DNA from: Bacteroidota bacterium
GTDB taxonomy: Bacteria > Bacteroidota > Bacteroidia > Palsa-948
Direction: 5' to 3'
NCBI GenBank assembly: GCA_016195025.1
Contig: JACQAL010000016.1
Location: 83,957-147,956, forward strand
DNA length: 64,000 nucleotides
Part shown: positions 36,603-44,837 of the stretch, piece after piece
How positions within the stretch are numbered: position 1 is the stretch's first letter
Layout of the letters: the number at the start of each line of letters is the position of its first letter
Notes under the pieces: generated by a model
What the model was told of the DNA's origin: nothing
What the model saw: only the letters and a program-made list of their open reading frames with translations
Database searches by the model: none
Program-made: the position numbers and the translations under genes

Positions 36603-37553
36603 TTATTTATGCTTCTTCAAATAAATTTTCTGTCCTGCGGTGGGTTCTTGTCCGTCCGTCATGTGATTGAGTTTGTAGAGGCGGGCAGTTTTAACTCCGT
36701 ATAACTGGGAAATGTAATACATGGTTTCGCCAAAGCGTGCTGTGTGAAATTCTTCTTTGTGCGAATGCCTGCGCTTGGGCTGCAGGTACACCACGTTGCC
36801 CACTTCGAGGCAGGTTTGCTTTCCGGTTTCGTTATAGTTGTGCAATTGCCAGAGGCGCATGTCGAGGTCGTACGCAATTTTGTAATACGTGTCGCCATCT
36901 TCCACCACAATATATTTTATGCCGTTGTTCATGAAAAGTTTTCGCGATGCAGAAATTTTTGAAGTGGTGGGTTTTATTATTTGCGCTTCTTCTTTTTTCT
37001 TTGCGTGTTTGTCAATTGCCATTTCCTGCATGCGGTCGTATTGATACAGTTTTAAATCATCTATGAGTTTTATCAAACGGTCGGCATAGCTTGGATCGGT
37101 GGCGTAGCCGGCTTCGTGCAACCCTTCTGCCCATCCTTTGTAATCTGTTTTCCGCAGCTCGAACAAAAAAGCATAGCGCCCTTTTGATTTCAGAAAACTG
37201 GAATGGTCATCGAAAGATCCTTCCACTTCTTTGTATTTGCGGAAGCATTCATCTTTTTTATCGTCATCCTGAATATAGGTTTCGCCTTTCCAATCATCGC
37301 CATGGCATTTTATTCCGAAGTGATTATTGGCGTACATCGCGAGCGCGCTATTGCCGTTATCGGATTCTAAAAGTCCCTGCGCGAGCGTGATGCTGGCGGG
37401 AATTCCGTTCACGAGCATTTCTTTTATTGCAGCGTCTTTATATTTCTCTACATAATCTGCACGGGTCATTTTGTATTCTGCAGGCTGGGAGAAGCAAGTT
37501 AAAAGTGACAAGTTAAAAGTTAAAAGTAAAATGCAAAATGCAGAATGTCTCAT
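36603..37553 (-). CDS. Secreted N-acetylglucosaminidase with LysM domains
   Basis: 316 residues. The signal peptide (CILLLTFNLSLLTCFSQ) comes from repeated 'aacttttaac' words. A glucosaminidase (GH73-like) domain covers about 28-165 (ASITLAQGLLESDNGNSALA with the catalytic Glu, NNHFGIKCHGDDWKG, FRKYKEVEGSFDDHSSFL). Two LysM modules occupy about 208-260 and 268-315 (YIVVEDGDTYYKIAYDLDM; HTARFGETMYYISQLYGV). It cleaves peptidoglycan glycan strands in the periplasm or at the surface. A TATTTTTG box sits 4 nt before the ATG. Confidence 0.92.
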   Translation of the reverse strand: MRHSAFCILLLTFNLSLLTCFSQPAEYKMTRADYVEKYKDAAIKEMLVNGIPASITLAQGLLESDNGNSALAMYANNHFGIKCHGDDWKGETYIQDDDKKDECFRKYKEVEGSFDDHSSFLKSKGRYAFLFELRKTDYKGWAEGLHEAGYATDPSYADRLIKLIDDLKLYQYDRMQEMAIDKHAKKKEEAQIIKPTTSKISASRKLFMNNGIKYIVVEDGDTYYKIAYDLDMRLWQLHNYNETGKQTCLEVGNVVYLQPKRRHSHKEEFHTARFGETMYYISQLYGVKTARLYKLNHMTDGQEPTAGQKIYLKKHK

Positions 37554-37557
37554 ATAA

Positions 37558-37565
37558 CAAAAATA
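37558..37565 (-). promoter_or_regulatory. -7 promoter box (TATTTTTG) for the glucosaminidase gene
   Basis: Minus strand TATTTTTG, 4 nt before ATG 37553; fits TAnnTTTG and implies a leaderless transcript. No clear -33 element. Confidence 0.4.
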
Positions 37566-37630
37566 GTTTGGAAGAATGGAAAATCAGAGTGGCGATAAAC
37601 TCATTATAAACACTGCGATGTTAACTCCCT

Positions 37631-38527
37631 TTAGAGTTGGGGCAACTTGCCTTGTAGTCCACCTGTGTGGATGGCGATAACGGTAGAATTCTTTGGAAAA
37701 TAATTTTTCTTTATCAAATCATAAATGCCGAACATCATCTTGCCTGTGTAAACTTGTTCGAGCGGAATATTATTTTCTTTTTCAAAATCAGAAATGAATT
37801 TTAAAAGTTCGGGTGTGTGTTTTGCATAACCACCGAAGTGGTAGCTTGTATTGATTTCCCCCTTTGAAGGGGGTAAGGGGGATGTTAAAAGTTTTTCGAT
37901 TTCATTTTTCAAAAACCCTCCATCTTTCAAAACCGAAAACCCAATTGCTTTCTGATCTTTTCTGAGAGAAGAAATGACTCCTGCTATTGTTCCGCCAGTT
38001 CCAATAGGGCAACAAACAAAATCAAAGGGAATGTTAACATGAGAAATAATTTCAGAACACCCTTTTACTGCGAGAGAATTTGTTCCGCCTTCGGGAAGAA
38101 GATAAAAGTTAGTAAGTGATGAGGTGATTGAGTGAATTAGTTCAGAAGAGTTTTTGTTTTTGTATTCTTCTCTAGAAACGAAAATTAATTTCATCCCACA
38201 ATCTTCAGCAAACTTTAGAGTTTGGTTTTTCTCCCCTCCTTCGGAGGGGTTGGGGGAGGCCAATTCATCTCCGCGAATAATTCCGATTGTTTTAAATCCA
38301 AATTCTTTTCCTGCAGCAGCAGTTGCTGTAATGTGATTGGAATATGCTCCGCCAAAAGTGAGAAGCGTATCTTTCTTCTGTCTCTTCGCTTCTTCAAGAT
38401 TGTATTTCAGTTTGTACCATTTGTTCCCGGAAATAGTTGGATGGATTTTATCCAGCCGAAGAATGAACAGGTTAATTCCTGATTTTTCTATAGCGGGATT
38501 TGAAATTTTCTGCAAAGGAATTTCCAT
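37631..38527 (-). CDS. PLP enzyme: ACC deaminase/D-cysteine desulfhydrase family
   Basis: 298 residues. A fold-type II PLP enzyme: catalytic Lys36 lies in SGNKWYKLKYN, GGAYSNHITATAAAG follows, and the phosphate-binding loop is CPIGTGGTIAGV. It degrades a small amino acid such as D-cysteine or ACC; the residues that separate the two activities cannot be judged here. Two GC-rich palindromes interrupt it in frame: residues about 90-99 (SPNPSEGGEK) and about 212-221 (SPLPPSKGEI). Both probably sit in surface loops because flanking motifs are intact. Confidence 0.85.
   Translation of the reverse strand: MEIPLQKISNPAIEKSGINLFILRLDKIHPTISGNKWYKLKYNLEEAKRQKKDTLLTFGGAYSNHITATAAAGKEFGFKTIGIIRGDELASPNPSEGGEKNQTLKFAEDCGMKLIFVSREEYKNKNSSELIHSITSSLTNFYLLPEGGTNSLAVKGCSEIISHVNIPFDFVCCPIGTGGTIAGVISSLRKDQKAIGFSVLKDGGFLKNEIEKLLTSPLPPSKGEINTSYHFGGYAKHTPELLKFISDFEKENNIPLEQVYTGKMMFGIYDLIKKNYFPKNSTVIAIHTGGLQGKLPQL
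37857..37884. repeat. GC-rich palindromic element in frame (ACC deaminase-like gene, copy 1)
   Basis: CCCCCTTTGAAGGGGG followed by TAAGGGGGAT; it encodes SPLPPSKGEI on the minus strand. Confidence 0.7.
38231..38262. repeat. GC-rich palindromic element in frame (ACC deaminase-like gene, copy 2)
   Basis: CCCCTCCTTCGGAGGGG then TTGGGGGAGG; it encodes SPNPSEGGEK on the minus strand. Second element within one gene. Confidence 0.7.
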
Positions 38528-38540
38528 TCTCTAAATTACC

Positions 38541-38548
38541 TAATTTTG
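38541..38548 (+). promoter_or_regulatory. -7 promoter box (TAATTTTG) for the DUF5522 gene
   Basis: TAATTTTG lies 5 nt before ATG 38554 and fits TAnnTTTG; again consistent with a leaderless message. Confidence 0.4.
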
Positions 38549-38553
38549 TTTCG

Positions 38554-38742
38554 ATGTCTGAAGAGAATTTTTCAAAACCAAATCTCGACCCCGAAGATTA
38601 TTACATGAGCGAAGATGGCTATATCGTCTTCACGGAAAAATATCATCTTAAGCGCGGCATCTGCTGCATGAGTGGCTGCAAGCATTGTCCGTATGGCTTT
38701 AATAAGAAAACGGGGAAAGTTGAAGGGAAGAAAAAAAGTTAG
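38554..38742 (+). CDS. Small Cys-rich DUF5522-like protein
   Basis: 62 residues from ATG 38554 (MSEENFSKPNLDPEDYY); the earlier in-frame ATG 38500 overlaps the divergent gene. Conserved core: FTEKYHLKRGICCMSGCKHCPYGF, with four Cys and one His that could hold a metal. The family is common and uncharacterised in Bacteroidota. The stop is 11 bp before hutU. Confidence 0.75.
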   Translation: MSEENFSKPNLDPEDYYMSEDGYIVFTEKYHLKRGICCMSGCKHCPYGFNKKTGKVEGKKKS

Positions 38743-38753
38743 ACATTAGCGTA

Positions 38754-40781
38754 ATGACCACAAAAGAATTTCAAAAAATAATTAAGCAGGGAATTCCCGA
38801 TAAACTCCCAGGAGTTCAAACGTATGATGTAACGCTCAACCACGCTCCGAAACGAAAAGATATTTTATCGGCAGAAGAAAAAAAACTTGCAGTAAGAAAC
38901 GCGCTGAGATACTTTCCAAATAAATTTCATTCTGTCCTTGCAAAAGAATTTGCAGAGGAGTTAAAAGAATACGGACGTATATATATGTATCGTTTTCGTC
39001 CGGATTATAAAATTTACGCGCGGCCGATTTCAGAATATCCGTTCAAGTCAAAGCAAGCGGGAGCAATCATGCACATGCTTTCGAATAATTTGGATTACGC
39101 AGTTGCGCAACATCCGCACGAACTAATTACGTATGGAGGAAACGGTGCGGTGTTTCAAAACTGGGCGCAGTACTTGCTCACGATGAAATATCTGGCAACG
39201 ATGACGGATGAACAAACACTCGTAATGTACAGCGGACATCCGCTTGGATTATTTCCTTCGCACAAAGATGCGCCTCGCGTTGTTGTCACGAACGGAATGA
39301 TGATTCCGAATTATTCGAAACAAGATGACTGGGAAAAATTTAATGCACTAGGCGTTACGCAATACGGACAGATGACTGCAGGTTCATTTATGTACATCGG
39401 TCCGCAGGGAATTGTGCACGGAACTACGATTACGATTCTAAATGCAGGAAGAAAAATTTCCAAAGGAGAAACTGATCTCGCAGGAAAAGTTTTTGTTTCC
39501 TCCGGTCTGGGCGGAATGAGTGGCGCTCAGCCGAAAGCAGCCGTAATTGCAGGAGCAATTGCTGTGATTGCCGAAGTAAATCCGAAAGCAACACACACTC
39601 GTCATTCGCAAGGATGGGTGGATGAAGTTTTTTCTGACTTGGATAAACTCATAGCTAGAATTGATGTTGCAAGAAATAATAAAGAAGCTGTGTCGCTCGC
39701 CTATCAAGGCAATATTGTTGACTTATGGGAAAAGTTCGCAGAGAAAAATATAAAAATAGAATTAGGTTCTGACCAGACATCTTTACATAATCCATATTCG
39801 GGAGGATATTATCCCGCAGGAATTTCTTTTGAAGACGGGAAAAAAATGATGACTGAAAATCCTGCGCAATTTAAAATTGAAGTTCAGAAAAGTTTAGTGC
39901 GGCAAGTAAATGCAATAAATAAACTTGTTTTGCGAGGAATGTATTTCTTCGATTACGGAAATGCTTTTCTTTTAGAAGCGGGAAGAGCAGGCGCTGATGT
40001 ATTTAAATCCTCCCCCAATGGGGGAGGACAAGGAGGGGGCTTCAAATATCAGAGTTATGTTCAGGACATCATGGGACCAATGTGTTTTGATTTTGGATTC
40101 GGTCCGTTTCGTTGGGTTTGTACTTCTGCCGATCCGAAAGATTTAGAAACAACGGATAAGATTGCGATAAAAGTTTTAGAAACTATTTACAAAAAATCTC
40201 CTGAAGAAATCAAACAGCAACTCGCAGATAACATCCGATGGATACAGGAGGCGCAGAAAAATAAATTAGTGGTCGGTTCACAGGCAAGGATTTTATATGC
40301 CGATGCAGAAGGAAGAATAAAAATCGCCAAAGCATTCAACGATGCAATAAAGAAGAAAAAAATTTCGGCTCCTGTAGTTTTAGGAAGAGACCATCACGAT
40401 GTTTCGGGAACCGATTCTCCTTTCCGCGAAACAGCAAATATTTATGACGGCTCGCAATTCACCGCTGACATGGCGGTACAGAATTTTGTTGGTGATTCTT
40501 TTCGCGGAGCAACCTGGGTTTCGCTTCACAACGGTGGAGGTGTGGGTTGGGGAGAAGTAATCAACGGTGGCTTCGGGATGGTGCTTGATGGAACTAAAGA
40601 TTCTGAACGAAGATTGAAGTCGATGCTTTTCTGGGATGTGAACAACGGAATTGCCCGAAGAAGTTGGGCGAGAAACAAAGAAGCCATCTTCGCTATAGAA
40701 AGAGAAATGAAACGCAGCAAAAATCTGAAAGTTACTTTGCCGAATATTGTGGACGATTCTCTTCTGAATCCGCTCTTCTGA
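38754..40781 (+). CDS. hutU: Urocanate hydratase
   Basis: 675 residues. It converts urocanate to imidazolone propionate in histidine breakdown, using NAD as electrophile. Visible: YGGNGAVFQNWAQ, MYSGHPLGLFPS, VSSGLGGMSGAQPKAA, DQTSLHNPYSGGYYPAG, FGPFRWVCTSADPKDL and the C-terminal WVSLHNGGGVGWGEVINGG. Longer than the ~555-residue Pseudomonas enzyme, as is usual in Bacteroidota. A GC-rich palindrome adds SSPNGGGQGGG at residues about 419-430. No other hut gene is nearby. Confidence 0.93.
   Translation: MTTKEFQKIIKQGIPDKLPGVQTYDVTLNHAPKRKDILSAEEKKLAVRNALRYFPNKFHSVLAKEFAEELKEYGRIYMYRFRPDYKIYARPISEYPFKSKQAGAIMHMLSNNLDYAVAQHPHELITYGGNGAVFQNWAQYLLTMKYLATMTDEQTLVMYSGHPLGLFPSHKDAPRVVVTNGMMIPNYSKQDDWEKFNALGVTQYGQMTAGSFMYIGPQGIVHGTTITILNAGRKISKGETDLAGKVFVSSGLGGMSGAQPKAAVIAGAIAVIAEVNPKATHTRHSQGWVDEVFSDLDKLIARIDVARNNKEAVSLAYQGNIVDLWEKFAEKNIKIELGSDQTSLHNPYSGGYYPAGISFEDGKKMMTENPAQFKIEVQKSLVRQVNAINKLVLRGMYFFDYGNAFLLEAGRAGADVFKSSPNGGGQGGGFKYQSYVQDIMGPMCFDFGFGPFRWVCTSADPKDLETTDKIAIKVLETIYKKSPEEIKQQLADNIRWIQEAQKNKLVVGSQARILYADAEGRIKIAKAFNDAIKKKKISAPVVLGRDHHDVSGTDSPFRETANIYDGSQFTADMAVQNFVGDSFRGATWVSLHNGGGVGWGEVINGGFGMVLDGTKDSERRLKSMLFWDVNNGIARRSWARNKEAIFAIEREMKRSKNLKVTLPNIVDDSLLNPLF
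40008..40041. repeat. GC-rich palindromic element in frame (hutU)
   Basis: CCTCCCCCAATGGGGGAGG then ACAAGGAGGGGG; encodes SSPNGGGQGGG between GRAGADVFK and FKYQSYVQD. Confidence 0.72.
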
Positions 40782-40813
40782 TTTTTGTACTTTTACTTTC
40801 TTAATTTCTTCCC

Positions 40814-41632
40814 ATGAAAAATCAAAAACCAAAAATTGCCATCCTTGGCGCAGGTAACATCGGATTGTCACTCGCGAAAGGATTGGTGCAGGCGGGCAAG
40901 TACAAAGCAAAAGAAATCACCATCACGCGCAGAAATAAATCTCACTTCGGAGAAATTTCTAAACTGGGATTTACGGTGAGCGATAAAAATCCTTCTGCTG
41001 TTGCAGCAAATGAATTAATTGTGATTTCGGTTTTACCTCAGCAGTTAAATAATCTGCTTGATGAAATAAAACCTGCAGTTGATCCGAAGAAACATGTTTT
41101 GGTTTCTGTTGTATCGGGCGTGACTTCGAAAGATTTCAGTTCACGATTAGGAAAACAAGTAGAAGTGATTCGCGCGATGCCGAATACAGCCATTGCCATT
41201 CAGCAATCCATGACTTGCATTGCTTCTTCCAGCGCTTCGAAAGAAAATATGTCTTTGGTAAAATCTATTTTTGATACGGTAGGAATCACTATAGAAATTC
41301 ATGAAGAGTTGATGACATCAGCCACTGCTCTCAATGCTTGCGGCATTGCATTTTTCCTCAGAGCAATTCGTGCTGCATCACAAGGCGGAGTGGAAATTGG
41401 TTTTCACGCGGAAGACGCGTTGCGCATGGCGGCACAAACTGCGAAAGGCGCGGCTTCACTTCTTCTCGTCAACAATTCTCATCCTGAAAATGAAATTGAC
41501 AAAGTAACTTCTCCGAAAGGCTGCACGATTGCCGGATTGAACGAAATGGAACATGCTGGATTTTCTTCCGCGCTCATAAAAGGAATCCGGGTTTCTCAGC
41601 AGAAAGCGGGGGCGTTGTATCCGAAAGATTAA
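40814..41632 (+). CDS. proC: Pyrroline-5-carboxylate reductase
   Basis: 272 residues. Last step of proline synthesis. N-terminal dinucleotide motif AILGAGNIGLSLAKGL; VIRAMPNTAIAIQQSMTCIA; the C-terminal dimer domain with ALNACGIAFFLRAIRAA and VTSPKGCTIAGLNEME (the family signature). Length matches. Only 1 bp separates its stop from the next gene's ATG, so the two are co-transcribed. Confidence 0.93.
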   Translation: MKNQKPKIAILGAGNIGLSLAKGLVQAGKYKAKEITITRRNKSHFGEISKLGFTVSDKNPSAVAANELIVISVLPQQLNNLLDEIKPAVDPKKHVLVSVVSGVTSKDFSSRLGKQVEVIRAMPNTAIAIQQSMTCIASSSASKENMSLVKSIFDTVGITIEIHEELMTSATALNACGIAFFLRAIRAASQGGVEIGFHAEDALRMAAQTAKGAASLLLVNNSHPENEIDKVTSPKGCTIAGLNEMEHAGFSSALIKGIRVSQQKAGALYPKD

Positions 41633-41633
41633 G

Positions 41634-42845
41634 ATGAATGTAATTGTCATTGGCGGAGGTGCTGCAGGATTTTTTGCAGCGCTCTCCTGCAAAAAACATC
41701 ATCCGGATTTTTCCGTAACTATTCTTGAAAAGTCCGAAAAGCTTTTATCTAAAGTAAAAGTATCCGGTGGAGGAAGATGTAATGTTACCCACGCTTGTTT
41801 TGAAAATTCTCAACTCGCAAAATTTTATCCGCGAGGCGGAAAGCAATTGAAGAAATCTTTTTTCCAGTTCAGCACGAAAGATACCGTGGAATGGTTTGAA
41901 AGCCGTGGCGTGAAATTAAAAACGGAAGAAGACAATCGGATGTTTCCGGTTACAAATAATTCCCAAACAATTATTGATTGCTTAATGAACGAAGCAAACA
42001 AACTCGGAGTTAGAATTCAGAAAGGAATTTCAATTTCTACTATCAGAAAAAAAGAAAACGGATTTGATTTATTTACCGGAGAAAAAAATATTTATGCTGA
42101 TAAAATAATTATTGCTTCAGGAGGAAGCCCAAAGTTGGAAGGATTCAATTGGCTGAAAGAACTCGGACATACAATCGTTCCTCCTGTTCCATCGCTCTTC
42201 ACTTTCAACATGCCGAACGAAGAAATAAAAAAACTCATGGGCGTGGTAGCAAATCCTGTCTCAGTAAAAATAAAAGGAACAAAACTTTCAAGCGAAGGCG
42301 CGCTACTGATTACTCACTGGGGAATGAGCGGCCCGGCAATTTTAAAACTTTCTTCTTTCGGTGCGAGAAATTTGAATGCGATGAATTATAAATTCGAAGT
42401 GTTAATCAACTGGGTAAATAAAACAGAAAGTGACACAAGAAATTTTCTTAAACAAGAATTAAAAACAATCAGCAAACGACAAATCGGAAATAAAAATCCT
42501 TTCGGACTTCCAAACAGGCTGTGGCTTTTCTTCCTGGAGAAAAATGAAATTGATTCTGAAACTTCGTGGAACCAACTTGCGAAAAAAAATCTGAACAAAC
42601 TTATTAATACTCTGGTGAACGATTCTTACAAAGCCGAAGGCAAAACAACTTTCAAGGAAGAATTTGTAACCTGCGGAGGAATTTCATTGGAGGAGATTTC
42701 GTTTGAAACCATGGAAAGCAAAGTTTGTCCGGGGATTTATTTTGCAGGAGAAGTTTTAGATGTGGATGCAATCACTGGCGGATTCAATTTCCAAAACGCA
42801 TGGACAACTGGATTCATAGCAGGCAAATTAAAAAGCAATTCCTGA
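41634..42845 (+). CDS. FAD-dependent oxidoreductase, HI0933/YhiN family
   Basis: 403 residues. N-terminal FAD motif (VIGGGAAGFFAALSC), then KVKVSGGGRCNVTHAC, GRG-like IIASGGSPKLEG, GALLITHWGMSGPAIL, and the C-terminal CGGISLEEI, CPGIYFAGEVLDVDAITGGFNFQNAW. Members are flavoproteins of unknown physiological substrate, some annotated aminoacetone oxidase. It follows proC with one base between them. Confidence 0.9.
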   Translation: MNVIVIGGGAAGFFAALSCKKHHPDFSVTILEKSEKLLSKVKVSGGGRCNVTHACFENSQLAKFYPRGGKQLKKSFFQFSTKDTVEWFESRGVKLKTEEDNRMFPVTNNSQTIIDCLMNEANKLGVRIQKGISISTIRKKENGFDLFTGEKNIYADKIIIASGGSPKLEGFNWLKELGHTIVPPVPSLFTFNMPNEEIKKLMGVVANPVSVKIKGTKLSSEGALLITHWGMSGPAILKLSSFGARNLNAMNYKFEVLINWVNKTESDTRNFLKQELKTISKRQIGNKNPFGLPNRLWLFFLEKNEIDSETSWNQLAKKNLNKLINTLVNDSYKAEGKTTFKEEFVTCGGISLEEISFETMESKVCPGIYFAGEVLDVDAITGGFNFQNAWTTGFIAGKLKSNS

Positions 42846-42877
42846 AAATGTATTATTCGTAGATTCGCAGCAATTCG

Positions 42878-42896
42878 CCTGCCTGCCGCAGGCAGG
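42878..42896. repeat. CCTGCCTGCCGCAGGCAGG palindrome
   Basis: A 19-bp palindromic word inserted in the gap between the flavoprotein and cyclophilin genes, flanked on both sides by 'attcg' words (TTATTCG/ATTCGC). Appears to be a short dispersed repeat. Confidence 0.6.
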
Positions 42897-42908
42897 TTAT
42901 TCGCACCT

Positions 42909-43349
42909 ATGAAAAAAGCAGAAATACAAACCGCAAAAGGAAACATGAAAGTGGAATTCTTTCACGAAGATGCTCCAAACACAGTCGCAAATTTTATAAA
43001 GCTCGCTGAAAAAGGATATTACGATGGATTGAATTTTCATAGAGTAATTCCTGATTTCGTGATTCAGGGCGGCTGCCCGAAAGGAACAGGAAGCGGAGGT
43101 CCCGGTTATAAAATAAAATGTGAAACTAATGGCGGAAATCAGTATCATGACCGCGGAGTTCTGAGCATGGCACATGCCGGAAAAGATACAGGCGGTTCGC
43201 AATTTTTTATTTGTCATAGCCGAAATAATACTTCGCATCTCGACAGAGTTCATACTTGTTTTGGAAAAGTAACGGAAGGATTGGAAGTGATTGATAAAAT
43301 AAAAGCAGGAGACAAGATCAATAAAATTGTAATCACAGAAAGCAAGTAG
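42909..43349 (+). CDS. Cyclophilin-type peptidyl-prolyl isomerase
   Basis: 146 residues. Cytoplasmic, no signal peptide. Cyclophilin motifs: [13 protein letters not shown] (catalytic Arg), [30 protein letters not shown], and [12 protein letters not shown]. It speeds cis-trans isomerisation of peptidyl-prolyl bonds in folding. It lacks the N-terminal extension of periplasmic forms. Confidence 0.93.
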   Translation: MKKAEIQTAKGNMKVEFFHEDAPNTVANFIKLAEKGYYDGLNFHRVIPDFVIQGGCPKGTGSGGPGYKIKCETNGGNQYHDRGVLSMAHAGKDTGGSQFFICHSRNNTSHLDRVHTCFGKVTEGLEVIDKIKAGDKINKIVITESK

Positions 43350-43445
43350 GCAGTGGCAGCAGCAGTTTGCAGCCAACAGCTAATAGCAATTTGTAATATT
43401 CGTAACAAGATTCGTTAATTAGTAACCAGAAAATCGAACTTCTAA

Positions 43446-44231
43446 ATGAACTTAGAATTACTAAATAAAAATGCATTGATTTGCGGAAGCACGCAGGGAA
43501 TCGGCAAAGCATCTGCAATTGAAATTTCAAAATTGGGGGCGAACGTTACACTTATTGCACGCGATGAAAATAAATTGAAGGAAGTTGTAAAAATACTCGA
43601 CACCTCCAAAAAGCAAAAGCATAATTACATTGTTGCAGATTTTTCAAAACCCGATGAACTGAAAAAGAAAATCGAAGCGCACACGAAAAAAAATATTGTT
43701 CACATTCTTCTGAATAATACCGGAGGACCGGCAGGCGGACCTATCATAGATGCAAAGACGGAAGAATTCACTCAGGCATTTTCGAATCATCTTATCTGCA
43801 ATCATATTTTGACGCAGGCGGTGATTGACGGAATGAAAAAAGAAAAATACGGACGCATCATAAATATTATTTCTACTTCGGTGAAACAACCGATAAAAGG
43901 ATTGGGCGTTTCAAATACAATTCGCGCTGCGGTGGCAAACTGGTCAAAAACTTTAGCGATGGAACTCGGACAATTCGGAATCACAGTGAATAATATTTTA
44001 CCTGGCGCCACGAATACCGAACGATTAAAATCCCTTCAGGAAATCCGCGCGAAGAAAGCCGGAATGAGTTTAACAGAAGAGCAAAATGATTGGCTGAAAG
44101 AAATTCCTATAGGAAGATTTGCTGACGCTTCTGAAATTGCAAACGCGGTTGCGTTCCTTGCGTCACCTGCAGCCTCTTACATAAATGGAATAAATCTTCC
44201 GGTGGATGGGGGAAGAACCAACTCTCTTTAA
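43446..44231 (+). CDS. Short-chain dehydrogenase/reductase
   Basis: 261 residues. Classical SDR: ICGSTQGIGKA (TGxxxGxG-like, 12-22), LLNNTGGPAGGP in place of NNAG, and IISTSVKQPIKGLGVSNTIRAAV where the catalytic Tyr of YxxxK is replaced by Val/Ser-Asn (GVSNTIRAA). This variant is known in a subgroup of SDRs related to 3-oxoacyl-ACP reductase annotations, but the missing Tyr makes the usual catalysis doubtful. C terminus VAFLASPAASYINGINLPVDGG is typical. Substrate unknown. Confidence 0.85.
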   Translation: MNLELLNKNALICGSTQGIGKASAIEISKLGANVTLIARDENKLKEVVKILDTSKKQKHNYIVADFSKPDELKKKIEAHTKKNIVHILLNNTGGPAGGPIIDAKTEEFTQAFSNHLICNHILTQAVIDGMKKEKYGRIINIISTSVKQPIKGLGVSNTIRAAVANWSKTLAMELGQFGITVNNILPGATNTERLKSLQEIRAKKAGMSLTEEQNDWLKEIPIGRFADASEIANAVAFLASPAASYINGINLPVDGGRTNSL

Positions 44232-44240
44232 AATTTTCTT

Positions 44241-44795
44241 ATGGCAGTAACTCCATCCACCATGATTTCGCTCGGGACAAAAGCTCCTGATTTTACTTTG
44301 CCCGATACAGCTTCGGGAATAAATATTTCCCTTCATTCACTTTCAGGAAGGGCAACGGTGATTATGTTCATCTGCAATCATTGCCCGTTTGTGAAGCACG
44401 TGAACAAAGAATTAGTGCAACTGGCAAATGATTACATCCCCAAAGGAATTTCTTTCATCGCAATTTCTTCCAACGATGTTGCAAATTATCCTGAAGATTC
44501 TCCGGAGAAAATGAAACAAGCTACGAAAGATTTAAAATATCCCTTTCCATATCTCTACGATGAATCGCAGAATGTAGCACGCGCATACGATGCTGCATGC
44601 ACGCCTGATTTTTTTATTTACGATAAAGATTTGAAATTAGTTTATCGGGGGCAATTGGATGATTCTCGCCCTTCAAACGGAATTCCGGTTACAGGAAAAG
44701 ATATTCGTAATGCGCTTGATAATCTGCTCGCAGGAAAATTAATTTCTGCAGAGCAGAAGCCAAGCATTGGCTGTAACATCAAGTGGAAGAAGTAA
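44241..44795 (+). CDS. Thioredoxin-like AhpC/TSA family protein
   Basis: 184 residues. A redox protein of the peroxiredoxin/TlpA-like class. N-terminal GTKAPDFTLPDT, then the active-site region VIMFICNHCPFVKHV with a CNHC pair. FPYLYDESQNVARAYDAACTPDFFIYD is the cis-Pro region. There is no signal peptide, so it acts in the cytoplasm. Downstream of the SDR gene by 9 bp, so probably the same operon. Often annotated as thioredoxin family with unknown partner. Confidence 0.85.
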   Translation: MAVTPSTMISLGTKAPDFTLPDTASGINISLHSLSGRATVIMFICNHCPFVKHVNKELVQLANDYIPKGISFIAISSNDVANYPEDSPEKMKQATKDLKYPFPYLYDESQNVARAYDAACTPDFFIYDKDLKLVYRGQLDDSRPSNGIPVTGKDIRNALDNLLAGKLISAEQKPSIGCNIKWKK

Positions 44796-44837
44796 TCATT
44801 TAATCGCTGCAATCTTTTTGTATCTTCGCTTTCCTCT

